A stretch of DNA of 11,961 nucleotides from an uncultured Oscillospiraceae bacterium (GCA_934589665.1 CAKTOJ010000045.1:1-11961); one strand, 5' to 3'. Counted from the stretch's first letter, positions 1 through 7,414 are shown. Numbers and translations are program-made. The notes: generated by a model from the sequence alone, not told the origin.

Positions 1-181
1 GCTCATCTCCAACTCTGGCTGCGTATTTTTCATAGCCTTCGTTAGCTAAGTATTCACTCGCCCAAGAGGTCTGCCACAACGGTTCTCGGTCTGTCAATGC
101 AGCATCCTGTGGTGTCATCGGCGCAATAACTACTGGCACCTGATGATTGGCGGCATCATAAACAAACGGACGAAACTGCAC
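1..181 (-). CDS. Hypothetical protein, N-terminal fragment (cut by window edge)
   Basis: A reading frame on the minus strand starts with GTG at 181 and runs open for 60 codons to the window edge. The start is supported by a GAGG core (190-193) in a GAGGTGAG context, 8 nt upstream, and by a candidate promoter just before it. The first residues read VQFRPFVYDAANHQVPVVIA and the fragment ends at ...EKYAARVGDE. I do not recognise the family with confidence. A tail of the type 'ARVGDE' shortly before the cut is reminiscent of the early strands of GNAT acetyltransferases, but that is a guess. The frame is also open upstream of the GTG as far as 409, but that stretch does not look like protein. The gene lies 227 bp beyond etfA and is probably a separate transcription unit, not part of the ureide operon. 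Confidence 0.6.
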   Translation of the reverse strand, partial: MQFRPFVYDAANHQVPVVIAPMTPQDAALTDREPLWQTSWASEYLANEGYEKYAARVGDE

Positions 182-199
182 AGCTCTCACCTCATAAGC

Positions 200-228
200 A
201 GTATACCACGGTTTTTGTGAAAAATGAA
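200..228 (-). promoter_or_regulatory. Weak candidate promoter for the left-edge gene
   Basis: On the minus strand a -10 like TATACT (200-205, 5/6 to consensus) is preceded, with a 17-nt spacer, by TTCATT (223-228, 3/6 to consensus). The predicted start would fall directly before the GAGGTGAG ribosome binding site, giving a very short leader. The -35 is poor, so this is tentative. Confidence 0.3.
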
Positions 229-252
229 GTAACAAATTGAAGGCATCGCATC

Positions 253-276
253 TGCGTTTTTTATTCCAAAAACGCA
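253..276. repeat. Inverted repeat, 9-bp arms with 6-nt loop
   Basis: TGCGTTTTT (253-261) and AAAAACGCA (268-276) are perfect reverse complements around a 6-nt loop. The stem is capped by GC pairs but is otherwise A/T, and no T tract follows on the minus strand. It is not a textbook terminator. It could be a weak hairpin or the edge of a dispersed element. Confidence 0.5.
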
Positions 277-408
277 CCGCTGTAAACAAAGAGTACGACC
301 GCAACTCTGTCCTCGCTTTACAGCAAAGACTTCTTGCAGACGCTGCCAAGAAATTCAGCCTTACACTTTGGGCAATACAGCAGGTGCCCGTATCAAAATC
401 GCAGGCCA

Positions 409-1365
409 CTATTCATTGCTTAATGCAATCAATTGTTTGAGTACCTCGCCCATATCAGCAACAGCGCCGTAATCAGCATGGCTAAAAATAGCCGCTCCCG
501 GGTCCTTGTTGACGGCAATCGTCAGCTTCGCGTCCCGAACGCCCTCGGTGTGCTGGATCGCGCCCGACACACCAAAATACAGGCAGATCTTCGGATGCAC
601 CGTGCAGCCCGTCTGTCCGATCTGCCGGTCAAAGGGAATACTGCCGTCATCCACCAGCGGGCGCGTACCGCCCACCATCGCGCCGATTTTCTGTGCGAAC
701 TGCTCGGCAAGCGCAAGGTTATCCCCCTCAAGCGCTCCGCGGCCGACGGAGACGATCGTCTCCGCGCCAAGGATGGATTCCGCGCTGTCTTCCTCAATGT
801 TGAGCACCTCGACTCTGGATGCAGCCTCGATCCCCTCCAGCTCCGTAACGGCGGGCGCGGTATCGGAAAGCGGCGCGGACTCATGGATCCCGCCTACAAG
901 CACGGTAACCAGCTTCGGTCCACCCTTTTCCACGCACACGCACATCGCATTCGCGCCAAACGCGCTCTTGCGCTGGATGAACTCCCCATGCTCGTCCACG
1001 TCAAGCTCGGAGCAGTCAGCCGTAAGGCCAACCCCCAGACGCACCGCCACACGGGAGAAAAGCGCTCTGGCCGTCCGGCTCGCCGGAATGATCACGCTCT
1101 CCGGCGCAAGCTTCTCCAGCGCATCCGCCGCCACGACGCTCAGCGCGTCATCCTGAAACGCGGATACGCTGGTCTTGACGACCGTAACGCCGATGCCGTC
1201 GAAAGCAAGCTGAGGCGAAATTGCAGATGTATCCTCGCCAAATGCCAGCATGGTGATCTGCTGCCCACTCTTGAGCGCATATTCCCGCACTAATGTGACA
1301 ATCTCCGCGGCGCTCGGTTCAACAACATTGTTAAACTGCTCTGCGTAGATATAAATATTACTCAT
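409..1365 (-). CDS. etfA: Electron transfer flavoprotein, alpha subunit
   Basis: This is the FAD-carrying subunit of a soluble ETF heterodimer, which accepts electrons from a flavin dehydrogenase. It has 318 residues, typical for the family. The N-terminal half (about 1-190) contains the conserved stretch ASRTARALFSRVAVRLGVGL around 95-114. The C-terminal FAD domain (about 200-310) carries GRG (208-210), TRP (234-236), QIGQTG (248-253), GVSGAIQH (265-272), NKDP (286-289) and ADYGAVAD (297-304), all matching the canonical alpha-subunit pattern. The start ATG overlaps the 3' end of etfB by 8 nt (ATGAGTAA), so the two are translationally coupled. It is the last gene of the operon. No acyl-CoA dehydrogenase is encoded nearby, so the natural partner is the FAD oxidoreductase directly upstream of etfB. 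The family call is secure; the physiological donor is inferred. Confidence 0.96.
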   Translation of the reverse strand: MSNIYIYAEQFNNVVEPSAAEIVTLVREYALKSGQQITMLAFGEDTSAISPQLAFDGIGVTVVKTSVSAFQDDALSVVAADALEKLAPESVIIPASRTARALFSRVAVRLGVGLTADCSELDVDEHGEFIQRKSAFGANAMCVCVEKGGPKLVTVLVGGIHESAPLSDTAPAVTELEGIEAASRVEVLNIEEDSAESILGAETIVSVGRGALEGDNLALAEQFAQKIGAMVGGTRPLVDDGSIPFDRQIGQTGCTVHPKICLYFGVSGAIQHTEGVRDAKLTIAVNKDPGAAIFSHADYGAVADMGEVLKQLIALSNE

Positions 1366-2143
1366 CTCTCAGGCCCTCCAGCAGAGACTTGATCTCCTTT
1401 GCCGCCTCAGCCGCGTCGCTGCTGAGCATAACCGCAGCGCTCTGCTCGCTTTCGCGGGCATACGTGTCCGTCACGATGGACTTCGTTCCTTGCTTGCCGA
1501 TCGTCGCCGGATCCAGGCCGAGCTCGGCGTTGGTAAGCTCCGGGATATCGACACGGTTCGCCTTCATCTGCGAGCGAAGCGTCGGGAGAATCGGCGTGTT
1601 GCTGCCAAGCCCCACCGTGACCATGCACGGCAGCGCGATGCGCACGCGCACCTTCTGGCTCTTCCAGTTCCGCAGCACCGTCAGCTTATCGCCCTCCAGA
1701 TCGATCCTGCGCGCGTCGCTGGCGCAGGGCAGACCCAGCAACTCCGCGACCATCGCGCCAACCTGTCCGGTCGCGCCGTCCGAGGAGACGTCGCCGGCGA
1801 GCACGAGATCGTATGTACCCGTATGCCGGATCGCCTCCGCCAGAACGCGGGCGGTGCAGAGCGTATCGCCGCCGCCAAAGCAGCGGTCCGTAACGAGCCA
1901 CGCTTCGTCCGCGCCCATCGCCAGCGTCGTCTGCAGCGCCTTCTTCGCCGTGCCGGGGCCCATCGTAAACACGGTGACCTTACCGCCGGCGGCTTCCTTG
2001 AGCCGGATCGCCGCCGTGACGGCGTTCAGGTCCGAGGGATTCACCGTCATTTCCACATTCTCCCGAATCAGGCAATGGGTAACGGGATCGACCGACACAT
2101 CGTTGGAGGCCGGGACCTGTTTGATCAATACTGCAATGTTCAT
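1358..2143 (-). CDS. etfB: Electron transfer flavoprotein, beta subunit
   Basis: This is the beta subunit of the ETF dimer, which binds AMP or, in electron-bifurcating ETFs, a second FAD. It has 261 residues. The N-terminus MNIAVLIKQVP is typical, as is the NPSDLNAV segment (35-42). The nucleotide-binding loop is GDVSSDGATGQVG (117-129); its DG-x-T-x-QVG form looks closer to clostridial/bifurcating ETFs than to the mitochondrial AMP-binding loop, judged by eye. Residues LPCMVTVGLG (171-180) fit the ETF-beta signature region. The C-terminal helix (about 230-261) would wrap around the alpha subunit. The start lies 4 nt after the stop of the upstream oxidoreductase with only a weak ribosome binding site (GAAGTAAG context), so translation is probably coupled. 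Whether this ETF bifurcates cannot be settled from the sequence alone. Confidence 0.96.
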   Translation of the reverse strand: MNIAVLIKQVPASNDVSVDPVTHCLIRENVEMTVNPSDLNAVTAAIRLKEAAGGKVTVFTMGPGTAKKALQTTLAMGADEAWLVTDRCFGGGDTLCTARVLAEAIRHTGTYDLVLAGDVSSDGATGQVGAMVAELLGLPCASDARRIDLEGDKLTVLRNWKSQKVRVRIALPCMVTVGLGSNTPILPTLRSQMKANRVDIPELTNAELGLDPATIGKQGTKSIVTDTYARESEQSAAVMLSSDAAEAAKEIKSLLEGLRDE

Positions 2144-2147
2144 CGTC

Positions 2148-3308
2148 TTACTTCAGCAGGCGCTTGAAGGCCCACTCCTCCAGAAGCAGAGTGCTCTCGC
2201 CGCGCATAATGAACTTGGCCAGATCGCGGCTGACAGCGGGCGCTTCGATCACGCCGTTGCCGCCGTAGCCCGTGGCGAGAAGGTAATTCTTGACCGGCGT
2301 TTCGCCAATGATAGGCAGGAAGTCGCGCGGCTCGGCACGATAGGAAAGCCACGAGGACACCAGGCCGCTGTCGGCAAGGCCGGGAACGTAGGACTCCATC
2401 TGATCGAAGAGGAAGTCGATGAAGTAATCATCCGTGCCGCCGGTCTGGGGCAGCTTATTCGGATCCCACTGGCCCGCGTGCATGGGGTCGTCGAGGTTCA
2501 TCGACAGGTGGGACTTGCAGATAAAGACGTTCTCGCCCGCGCGCAGCGCGTAGAACGCGGGATACTTGAGCACAGGGAACACGAAATCCTTGCCGTGCTT
2601 ATTCGGCGGGCAGAGGAAGAACGCCTCCGCCTTGGTGTGCCAGATCGGCACATCGAGACCGACCATCTGGCCGGTGAAGCGGCTCCAGGGGCCCGTGCAG
2701 TCCACGATCACATCGAAGTCGTGGCGCACACCGTCAGCCGTCTTGAGCGCAACAGCCGTATCGCCTTCACGGATGATCTCGGTCACCTCTATTCCGGTCT
2801 TGATGATACCGCCGTTGGCCTGCATTTTCTTTGCGAAGGTATTGGAGATCATCGTGCCGTCAAAGTAGCCGTCATCCTTGGTATATCCTGCGCCGAGGAT
2901 ATTGTCGGTATTAATGTCGGGCAGGATCTCCTTAATGCGGGCCTTGTCGGTGATGTACTCGCCGCTGTAGCCAGCTGCCTTTGCCAGCGCGATGCCCGTC
3001 TTGATGCGCTGCTCCTCCTTCTCGTTCGGAGCGACGACGAGCGTACCCGTCTGGTCAAAGCCCGCCGAACCCTTCTCTTCCTTCTCGAACTTGCAATAGG
3101 TCTCGAAGCCGTAAAGGCGGACGTCCCAGTAGCGGTTATTCAGAGAGTCGTCAAACAGGCACACGGTGCCGGCGGACTTGGCCGTCGTGCCGCAGCCAAT
3201 GCGATCCTTTTCAAAAATGGTGACTTCCGCCTCACCGGAATAGAGGCTCAGATAGTAACCCAGCGCAGCGCCAGAAATGCCACCGCCAATAATTCCAATC
3301 TTTTTCAT
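2148..3308 (-). CDS. FAD-dependent oxidoreductase, glycine/D-amino-acid oxidase (DAO) family
   Basis: This is a flavoprotein of the DAO superfamily (sarcosine/glycine oxidase, DadA-like), which oxidises C-N bonds of amino acids and related amines. It has 386 residues. The Rossmann FAD motif is at the N-terminus: IIGGGISGAALG with Gly8-x-Gly10-x-x-Gly13, followed by the ribose-binding acidic residue Glu33 in VTIFEKD. The C-terminal FAD-binding loop reads ATGYGGNGVIEAPA, the usual DAO ending. No signal peptide or membrane segment is seen. A strong AAGGAG ribosome binding site lies just upstream of the ATG, and the gap to the AllC-like gene is 13 nt. It is immediately followed by etfB and etfA, so it most likely acts as a dehydrogenase passing electrons to ETF and not as an O2-using oxidase. 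Given the ureide-pathway neighbours, ureidoglycolate, ureidoglycine or a derived amino acid are plausible substrates. This is inference; the sequence does not name the substrate. Confidence 0.88.
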   Translation of the reverse strand: MKKIGIIGGGISGAALGYYLSLYSGEAEVTIFEKDRIGCGTTAKSAGTVCLFDDSLNNRYWDVRLYGFETYCKFEKEEKGSAGFDQTGTLVVAPNEKEEQRIKTGIALAKAAGYSGEYITDKARIKEILPDINTDNILGAGYTKDDGYFDGTMISNTFAKKMQANGGIIKTGIEVTEIIREGDTAVALKTADGVRHDFDVIVDCTGPWSRFTGQMVGLDVPIWHTKAEAFFLCPPNKHGKDFVFPVLKYPAFYALRAGENVFICKSHLSMNLDDPMHAGQWDPNKLPQTGGTDDYFIDFLFDQMESYVPGLADSGLVSSWLSYRAEPRDFLPIIGETPVKNYLLATGYGGNGVIEAPAVSRDLAKFIMRGESTLLLEEWAFKRLLK

Positions 3309-3321
3309 TCAGTTCTCCTTA

Positions 3322-4593
3322 TCATAGAGTATCCCGGTTTGCAACATCCAGCAAAGCGTCAGCAAGCACTTCCGCGCCCGCCTTGAGATACTTCGAGTCC
3401 GTCCACTCCTCAGGGCAGTGCGAAAGGCCGGCCTTGCTCGGAACAAACAGCATTCCAACGGGAGTAAATGTCCCGAGGAAAAGCGAATCATGGAACGGAC
3501 CGCTGATTAGCTCGCAGCTCTCATAGCCGCGCGCTGCCGCGTGCTGCTCCAGCGCCGCCATCAGTACAGGATGACTGACAACAGGCTTATCATTATTTTG
3601 CAGCTCCATACGGAGCCCTACGTCGCGCTTTTCGGCGATCTTTTGGAACTCATCCTGCACTGCGTTCATCAGCGCATCCTTCGATGCAGCATTGCAGTCA
3701 CGGATATCCACGGTAAACTGTACCTGTCCCGGAATGATGTTCGGCGCATTCGGCGAAAGCTGGACATAGCCGACAGTTCCGGTGCAGTATTCGCTCAGCC
3801 GGTTTTCGCGCACAAGGCTCTCAAGCGCCAGCGACATCTCACAGGCCGCCGCATATGCGTCCTTGCGCACATCCATTGGCATACCGCCGGCATGGGCAGC
3901 CTGTCCTGTTACAGTGACAACAAAGTTCAGCGCGGAGCAGATCGCCTTGACGATGCCAAGGGGAAGATTTCTTTCTTCCAGAACCTTATTTTGCTCGATA
4001 TGAAGCTCAAGCGAGCAGAACACATCCCCCTCTTTGCGCCGACAGGAAGCAATCGCGTCGGGATCGAACCCGCGCAGCTTCATCTCGTCATACAGCACAG
4101 TGCCGTCCTGATCGCGCAGAGACTTGAGATCCTCAACCGACAGGCGGCCTGCCATCGCGCGAGAACCGATGCACCCAATACCAAATCGGGCAGGCTCCTC
4201 TCCGCCATAGGCAATCACCGTTAAGTCACGGCGGTGCGCCGCGCCGGAGGAGGCGATGAGGTGCAGCGCCTCCATTCCGGTCACGACGCCGGCTACGCCG
4301 TCAAAGCGTCCGCCGTGCAGCACCGTATCGAAATGCGAACCGGTCCAGACCGGGGCAAGATCCGGCTCTGTACCCGCAAGCGTTCCGTGAACATTGCCCA
4401 TACAGTCGACTTCTACGCGCAGTCCGAGCTTTTCCATCTCGTCCCTGATATACTCCCGGCATGCGCACTCCGTCGCCGTCATGTAGTGGCGGGTCGTTCC
4501 GTCCCCGACGGTATCGTTGAACTGATCAATCCCGTTGATCCATCTGTCCAATCGCGCCTCATCCGCCGGCGGCAGGGTCTTCATTCGTTCCAT
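3322..4593 (-). CDS. allC: Allantoate amidohydrolase-type M20 zinc hydrolase (AllC-like)
   Basis: This dinuclear metal amidohydrolase belongs to the M20 subfamily shared by allantoate amidohydrolase, ureidoglycolate amidohydrolase and N-carbamoyl-L-amino acid hydrolase. It has 423 residues. Metal ligands are visible in order: His87 and Asp89 in TGSHFDT, Asp98 in GGRFDG, Glu132/Glu133 in GGEEPARFG, His198 in ELHIEQ and His392 in GLSHCPEE. The dimerisation-domain motif GQAAHAGGMPMDVRKDA (230-246) and Arg298 in VDIRD, the expected carboxylate contact, are also present. The usual EEGSRF box is EEPARF here. Allantoinase and AllE in the same operon make allantoate the best substrate (allantoate to ureidoglycine, ammonia and CO2). 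Ureidoglycolate or a carbamoyl amino acid cannot be excluded. The start ATG at 4593 is 12 nt after the allE stop with only an A-rich, weak ribosome binding site; Met4 is an alternative start. Confidence 0.85.
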   Translation of the reverse strand: MERMKTLPPADEARLDRWINGIDQFNDTVGDGTTRHYMTATECACREYIRDEMEKLGLRVEVDCMGNVHGTLAGTEPDLAPVWTGSHFDTVLHGGRFDGVAGVVTGMEALHLIASSGAAHRRDLTVIAYGGEEPARFGIGCIGSRAMAGRLSVEDLKSLRDQDGTVLYDEMKLRGFDPDAIASCRRKEGDVFCSLELHIEQNKVLEERNLPLGIVKAICSALNFVVTVTGQAAHAGGMPMDVRKDAYAAACEMSLALESLVRENRLSEYCTGTVGYVQLSPNAPNIIPGQVQFTVDIRDCNAASKDALMNAVQDEFQKIAEKRDVGLRMELQNNDKPVVSHPVLMAALEQHAAARGYESCELISGPFHDSLFLGTFTPVGMLFVPSKAGLSHCPEEWTDSKYLKAGAEVLADALLDVANRDTL

Positions 4594-4605
4594 TTCTTTT
4601 CTGTA

Positions 4606-5370
4606 TCAGAGGACGACGTCACGGTTGCAGTCCTTGCTGTAGATGTAGGTGAACGGCTTGAGGCCGACGCCGTATGCGCACTGGGCGGCGTATGCGCCGA
4701 ACCAGATGAAGTCCTGCTCCTTGATGCCCATCCAGATGTCGTCGAGCAGGTACATGCCCTCGCCCTCGAGGATGTACATACCGTGCTCCTGCACGTGGGT
4801 CTCGACGATGGGGTGGCAGCCGCCTGGCTCGAAGGACAGAATGTGCATATTCATGTCGAAGTTTTGATCCACGGGCAGCAGATCCTTGATATGCACGTTC
4901 GCCATACCGTCATAATCGCTGTAGGCGATCTCGTTGACGTTGCCGGAGTAAGCGTAGGGCTGCTTGCCCTCATAGGGGATGTAGAGCTGCTTGTAGAGCA
5001 GGATCTTGGCCTCGGCATCCCCAACGTTGGTAAAGCAGATGCCCTTGCCAGGAGCGGCATACAGATACCCGCCGTCGGTGAGATGATAGGTCTTGCCCTC
5101 GGTCTCGGCGTCGATCTTGCCGGAGATAACGTAGATAAAGCTCTCTTCCTTTTCCGCGTTGGCGAACGGAGCGTTGGTGCCGCCCTTGGGCTCAACGTAG
5201 CTGACGTACTGCACGAAGCTCGCGCCCATCTTCGGGGACGCGACGATGCTCGTGCGGCAGCCGGTCAGGAACGGAAGAACGTTGTTGACCAGTCCATCCT
5301 TGGGAATCACAGCGAACAGGCCCGGCTTGACAACCGCGCGCGTAGAAAGCAGATCTGCAGGATAACCCAT
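4606..5370 (-). CDS. allE: (S)-ureidoglycine aminohydrolase, bicupin
   Basis: It hydrolyses (S)-ureidoglycine to (S)-ureidoglycolate and ammonia using a Mn ion. It has 254 residues and two cupin domains (about 45-125 and 170-245). The C-terminal cupin carries Glu190, His192, His196 (ETHVQEH) and Gln230. This spacing is identical to the Glu235/His237/His241/Gln275 metal ligands that I recall for the plant enzyme. With the same offset, Tyr207, Tyr242 and Lys246 fall on its substrate-contact residues. This match separates AllE from generic cupins. A GAGG ribosome binding site (5379-5382) lies 8 nt before the ATG. The 38-nt gap from the carbamate kinase stop is A-rich, with no clear structure. 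It follows carbamate kinase and precedes the AllC-like hydrolase, as expected of an allantoin-degradation operon. Confidence 0.93.
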   Translation of the reverse strand: MGYPADLLSTRAVVKPGLFAVIPKDGLVNNVLPFLTGCRTSIVASPKMGASFVQYVSYVEPKGGTNAPFANAEKEESFIYVISGKIDAETEGKTYHLTDGGYLYAAPGKGICFTNVGDAEAKILLYKQLYIPYEGKQPYAYSGNVNEIAYSDYDGMANVHIKDLLPVDQNFDMNMHILSFEPGGCHPIVETHVQEHGMYILEGEGMYLLDDIWMGIKEQDFIWFGAYAAQCAYGVGLKPFTYIYSKDCNRDVVL

Positions 5371-5408
5371 ATTAGAAACCTCTTTTCGTTTTGATCTTTG
5401 TTTTATCT

Positions 5409-6350
5409 TTACTGGTGTACGCGAGTTCCCGTCTTTCCGGCAACGCCGTCCGCCGCCTTTTCCAGCAGCGTGATGAGCGCCTCCCGGCCCTTCTTCGACT
5501 CGCAGAATTTAACGGCCGCCTGCACCTTCGGAAGCATGGAGCCCGGTGCAAACTGCCCCTCTTCGATATACTGTGCCGCCATCGCCGGGGTCAGCTCAGC
5601 AAGATGCGTCTCATTTTCCTTGCGGAAGTTGATAGCCACCTGTTCCACAGCAGTCAAGATGATCAGCATATCTGCATCCAGCTTCTCCGCCAGCAGTTCG
5701 GAAGCGAAGTCCTTGTCGATCACACAGTCGATTCCGGAAACGCTGCCCATTGTCTCATCCCGCACGACGGGGACGCCGCCACCGCCGCAGGCGATAACAA
5801 CATTGCCGTTGTCATTGAGCGTCCTGATCGTATCGATCTCGATAATGTCTTTCGGAAGCGGCGATGGAACGTAGCGTCTGTATCCTCTTCCGGCATCTTC
5901 TTTCATCAGATATCCAGTCTTTGCTGCAACCGCGTCCGCCTCTTCCTTCGTCAGGAACTTGCCGATCGGCTTCGTAGGATTCTCAAACGCCTTATCCTGC
6001 GCATCCACCACGACCTCTGTAACGATCGTGCAGACAGGCTTTGCAATTCCGCGCTTTTTCAATTCCTCACGGATTGCGTTTTGCAGGTCAAGGCCGATAT
6101 AAGCCTGACTCATCGCACCGCAGACATACAGCGGAACCGCCTCCTGCTTCGCATCCTCATGGCACAGCGCCGACATCGCATTGTTGATCATTCCAACCTG
6201 CGGGCCGTTTCCGTGTGCAACAATCACATTGTGTCCTGCTGCAATCAGATCCACGATCGTGCTCGCGGTATTCACAACGGCAGCCTTTTGCTCGCTCAGG
6301 CTCTGCCCCAAGGCATTGCCTCCCAGCGCAACAACGATTCTCTTAGACAT
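5409..6350 (-). CDS. arcC: Carbamate kinase
   Basis: It transfers the phosphate of carbamoyl phosphate to ADP, giving ATP, CO2 and ammonia, and is the energy-yielding last step of anaerobic ureide or citrulline breakdown. It has 313 residues, the usual length. Visible motifs are VVALGGNAL (6-14), HGNGPQVG (46-53), GGGGVPV (189-195), the DKD nucleotide-site motif (212-214), FAPGSMLPKVQAA (267-279) and the C-terminal GTRV (308-311). A strong AAGGAGA ribosome binding site (6358-6364) precedes the ATG; it overlaps the stop codon of the upstream carbamoyltransferase gene, so the pair is tightly coupled. In this operon it would draw carbamoyl phosphate from that neighbour. The symbol reflects the family. 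Ureide-operon copies in enterobacteria have been called allK or ybcF, and I cannot assign it more finely. Confidence 0.95.
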   Translation of the reverse strand: MSKRIVVALGGNALGQSLSEQKAAVVNTASTIVDLIAAGHNVIVAHGNGPQVGMINNAMSALCHEDAKQEAVPLYVCGAMSQAYIGLDLQNAIREELKKRGIAKPVCTIVTEVVVDAQDKAFENPTKPIGKFLTKEEADAVAAKTGYLMKEDAGRGYRRYVPSPLPKDIIEIDTIRTLNDNGNVVIACGGGGVPVVRDETMGSVSGIDCVIDKDFASELLAEKLDADMLIILTAVEQVAINFRKENETHLAELTPAMAAQYIEEGQFAPGSMLPKVQAAVKFCESKKGREALITLLEKAADGVAGKTGTRVHQ

Positions 6351-6362
6351 CGTTCTGTCTCC

Positions 6363-7376
6363 TTAGTCGATGCCCACCATCGCGCAGATAAGCGCCATAC
6401 GCAGAGGAATGGAGAAGCCGATCTGCTTGAAGTACAGCTCATGCGGGGTCTGGTCGATAGCGAAGTCAAACTCACCCGCGAAGCGCGGCAGAGAGTGCAT
6501 GATGCCGATGGTCTTGCCGGTCTCCTTCTTTGCCTCTTCGAGCGTCTCCAGCTTGATGTAGTAATTCTTAGCCTTGTTCATGAAGATATCGCGCGCATCC
6601 TGACCCTTGGGAACGGAGCAGCCGGGCAGATAAACGAGATCGCAGGTCTTGATCAGCTCAGCCTGCTCCTTCTCATTCAGATCGAAGTGCTCTTCCACCT
6701 TGCCGCTGCCGCTCTTGACCTTTGCCATGATATCGTCCGGGGTCTTCAGCTCAGAGGGGCTGGAGTAGACGATGTCGGCGCCCATCTGAGCGAGGCCCAT
6801 CGCGAAGGACTGGCCGGAACGAGCGCGGGTCAGGTCCGGAGAGGTAACCATCACGCGGATGCCCTTGAACGTGCCGAGCGCACGATAGGTCGTGTACATA
6901 TCCAGCAGGCCCTGCGTGGGGTGCGTCTTGTTGCCGAAGCCGCAGGAGATGACGGGAACGGTCGCGACATTGATGTCGTCGAAAATGGTCGTGTCGTTGT
7001 AGTGGCGCAGGCCGATGATGTCGGCATACTCGGAAACGACGCGCAGCGTGTCGGCCAGAGACTCATCCTTCGCCGCGGAGGAGTTCGCCGCCGGGTTGGA
7101 CTCGGAAATAACCGTGCCGCCCAGACGCAGCATCGCCGTCTCGGTCGAGAAGCGCGTTCTGGTCGAGGGCTGGAAGAACATCGTGCAAAGCACCTTGCCC
7201 TTCATCAGGTTCAGCTGGTCCTTGCTGTACGGCTCGATCAGTTCAGCAGCACGGAACAAATGCAGCAGCTCATCCTCAGTAAGGTTGCTAAGATAAGTCA
7301 GGTTTTTGCCGCGTAAGCCAGTCTGAGCAAGTTCATCTGCAAGACGAAGCGGTTTGAAATCAGAAGTGATAGCCAT
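6363..7376 (-). CDS. Aspartate-carbamoyltransferase-like protein with altered acceptor site
   Basis: This is a member of the ATCase/OTCase family. The 337 residues include an N-terminal extension relative to bacterial catalytic chains (about 305-311). The carbamoyl-phosphate site is intact: Ser71-Thr-Arg-Thr74 in FFQPSTRTR, Ser100/Lys103 of the 80s-loop equivalent (ANSSAAKDE), Arg124-His125, His152-Pro-Thr-Gln155, and Arg186 matching ATCase Arg167. The segment matching ATCase TRVQ (Arg229, Gln231, which hold the aspartate side chain) reads PGCS (251-254), and HPLPR reads HSLPR (294-298). It is therefore unlikely to be a biosynthetic PyrB. Oxamate (running oxalurate phosphorolysis) or another ureido acid is the inferred partner, because carbamate kinase follows directly. 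I chose the start at 7376, with a GGAAAGGAAA ribosome binding site upstream. The frame continues open to 7469, but that part overlaps the allantoinase 3' end and lacks protein-like features. Confidence 0.87.
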   Translation of the reverse strand: MAITSDFKPLRLADELAQTGLRGKNLTYLSNLTEDELLHLFRAAELIEPYSKDQLNLMKGKVLCTMFFQPSTRTRFSTETAMLRLGGTVISESNPAANSSAAKDESLADTLRVVSEYADIIGLRHYNDTTIFDDINVATVPVISCGFGNKTHPTQGLLDMYTTYRALGTFKGIRVMVTSPDLTRARSGQSFAMGLAQMGADIVYSSPSELKTPDDIMAKVKSGSGKVEEHFDLNEKEQAELIKTCDLVYLPGCSVPKGQDARDIFMNKAKNYYIKLETLEEAKKETGKTIGIMHSLPRFAGEFDFAIDQTPHELYFKQIGFSIPLRMALICAMVGID

Positions 7377-7414
7377 GATTGAGTTTCCTTTCCAGATATA
7401 AATGTCATTGTTGT

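Larger units (their letters stand above)
182..408. other. Intergenic region between etfA and the left-edge gene
   Basis: This 227-bp stretch contains no convincing gene. It holds the weak promoter for the left-edge gene, a perfect AT-rich inverted repeat (253-276) and, on the minus strand at 318-392, a 24-codon stop-to-stop frame with no start codon. That frame contains CPKCKAEFLG followed by a further cysteine, which resembles a zinc ribbon and could be a gene remnant. No GC-rich stem followed by a T tract is seen after etfA, so where the operon transcript ends is unclear. Confidence 0.5.

Noticed and set aside
253..276. Inverted repeat as the terminator of the operon
   Set aside because: The stem is mostly A/T, no T tract follows on the minus strand, and it lies over 130 nt beyond the etfA stop.
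182..409. Upstream extension of the left-edge gene to 409 on the minus strand, since the frame is open
   Set aside because: The translated extension does not look like protein, and the GTG at 181 has its own ribosome binding site and a possible promoter.
237..440. Plus-strand 67-codon frame starting with TTG near the left end
   Set aside because: It has a poor start codon, lacks a clear ribosome binding site and runs into the 3' end of etfA on the opposite strand.
1389..3386. Long plus-strand open frame (665 codons) opposite etfB and the FAD oxidoreductase
   Set aside because: It is antisense to two genes with clear family motifs; its translation is rich in Arg, Ala, Ser and Val with no recognisable domain. 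It is a codon-bias shadow of GC-rich genes.
4234..5394. Plus-strand open frame (386 codons) opposite allE and allC, and a similar one at 433-1293 opposite etfA
   Set aside because: Both are shadows of the minus-strand genes, with no family resemblance.
5391..7316. Long plus-strand open frame (641 codons) opposite carbamate kinase and the carbamoyltransferase
   Set aside because: It is antisense to two well-supported enzymes, with low-complexity Leu/Arg/His-rich translation, no domain and no suitable ribosome binding site context.
6363..7376. Identification as YgeW, the knotted carbamoyltransferase of enterobacterial purine clusters
   Set aside because: The motifs FFQPSTRTRFSTETAMLRLGG-like, HPTQGLLD and the TPHELYFKQ ending match ATCase, whereas YgeW as I recall it has a different loop (RDNSTRTRF) and is about 396 residues.
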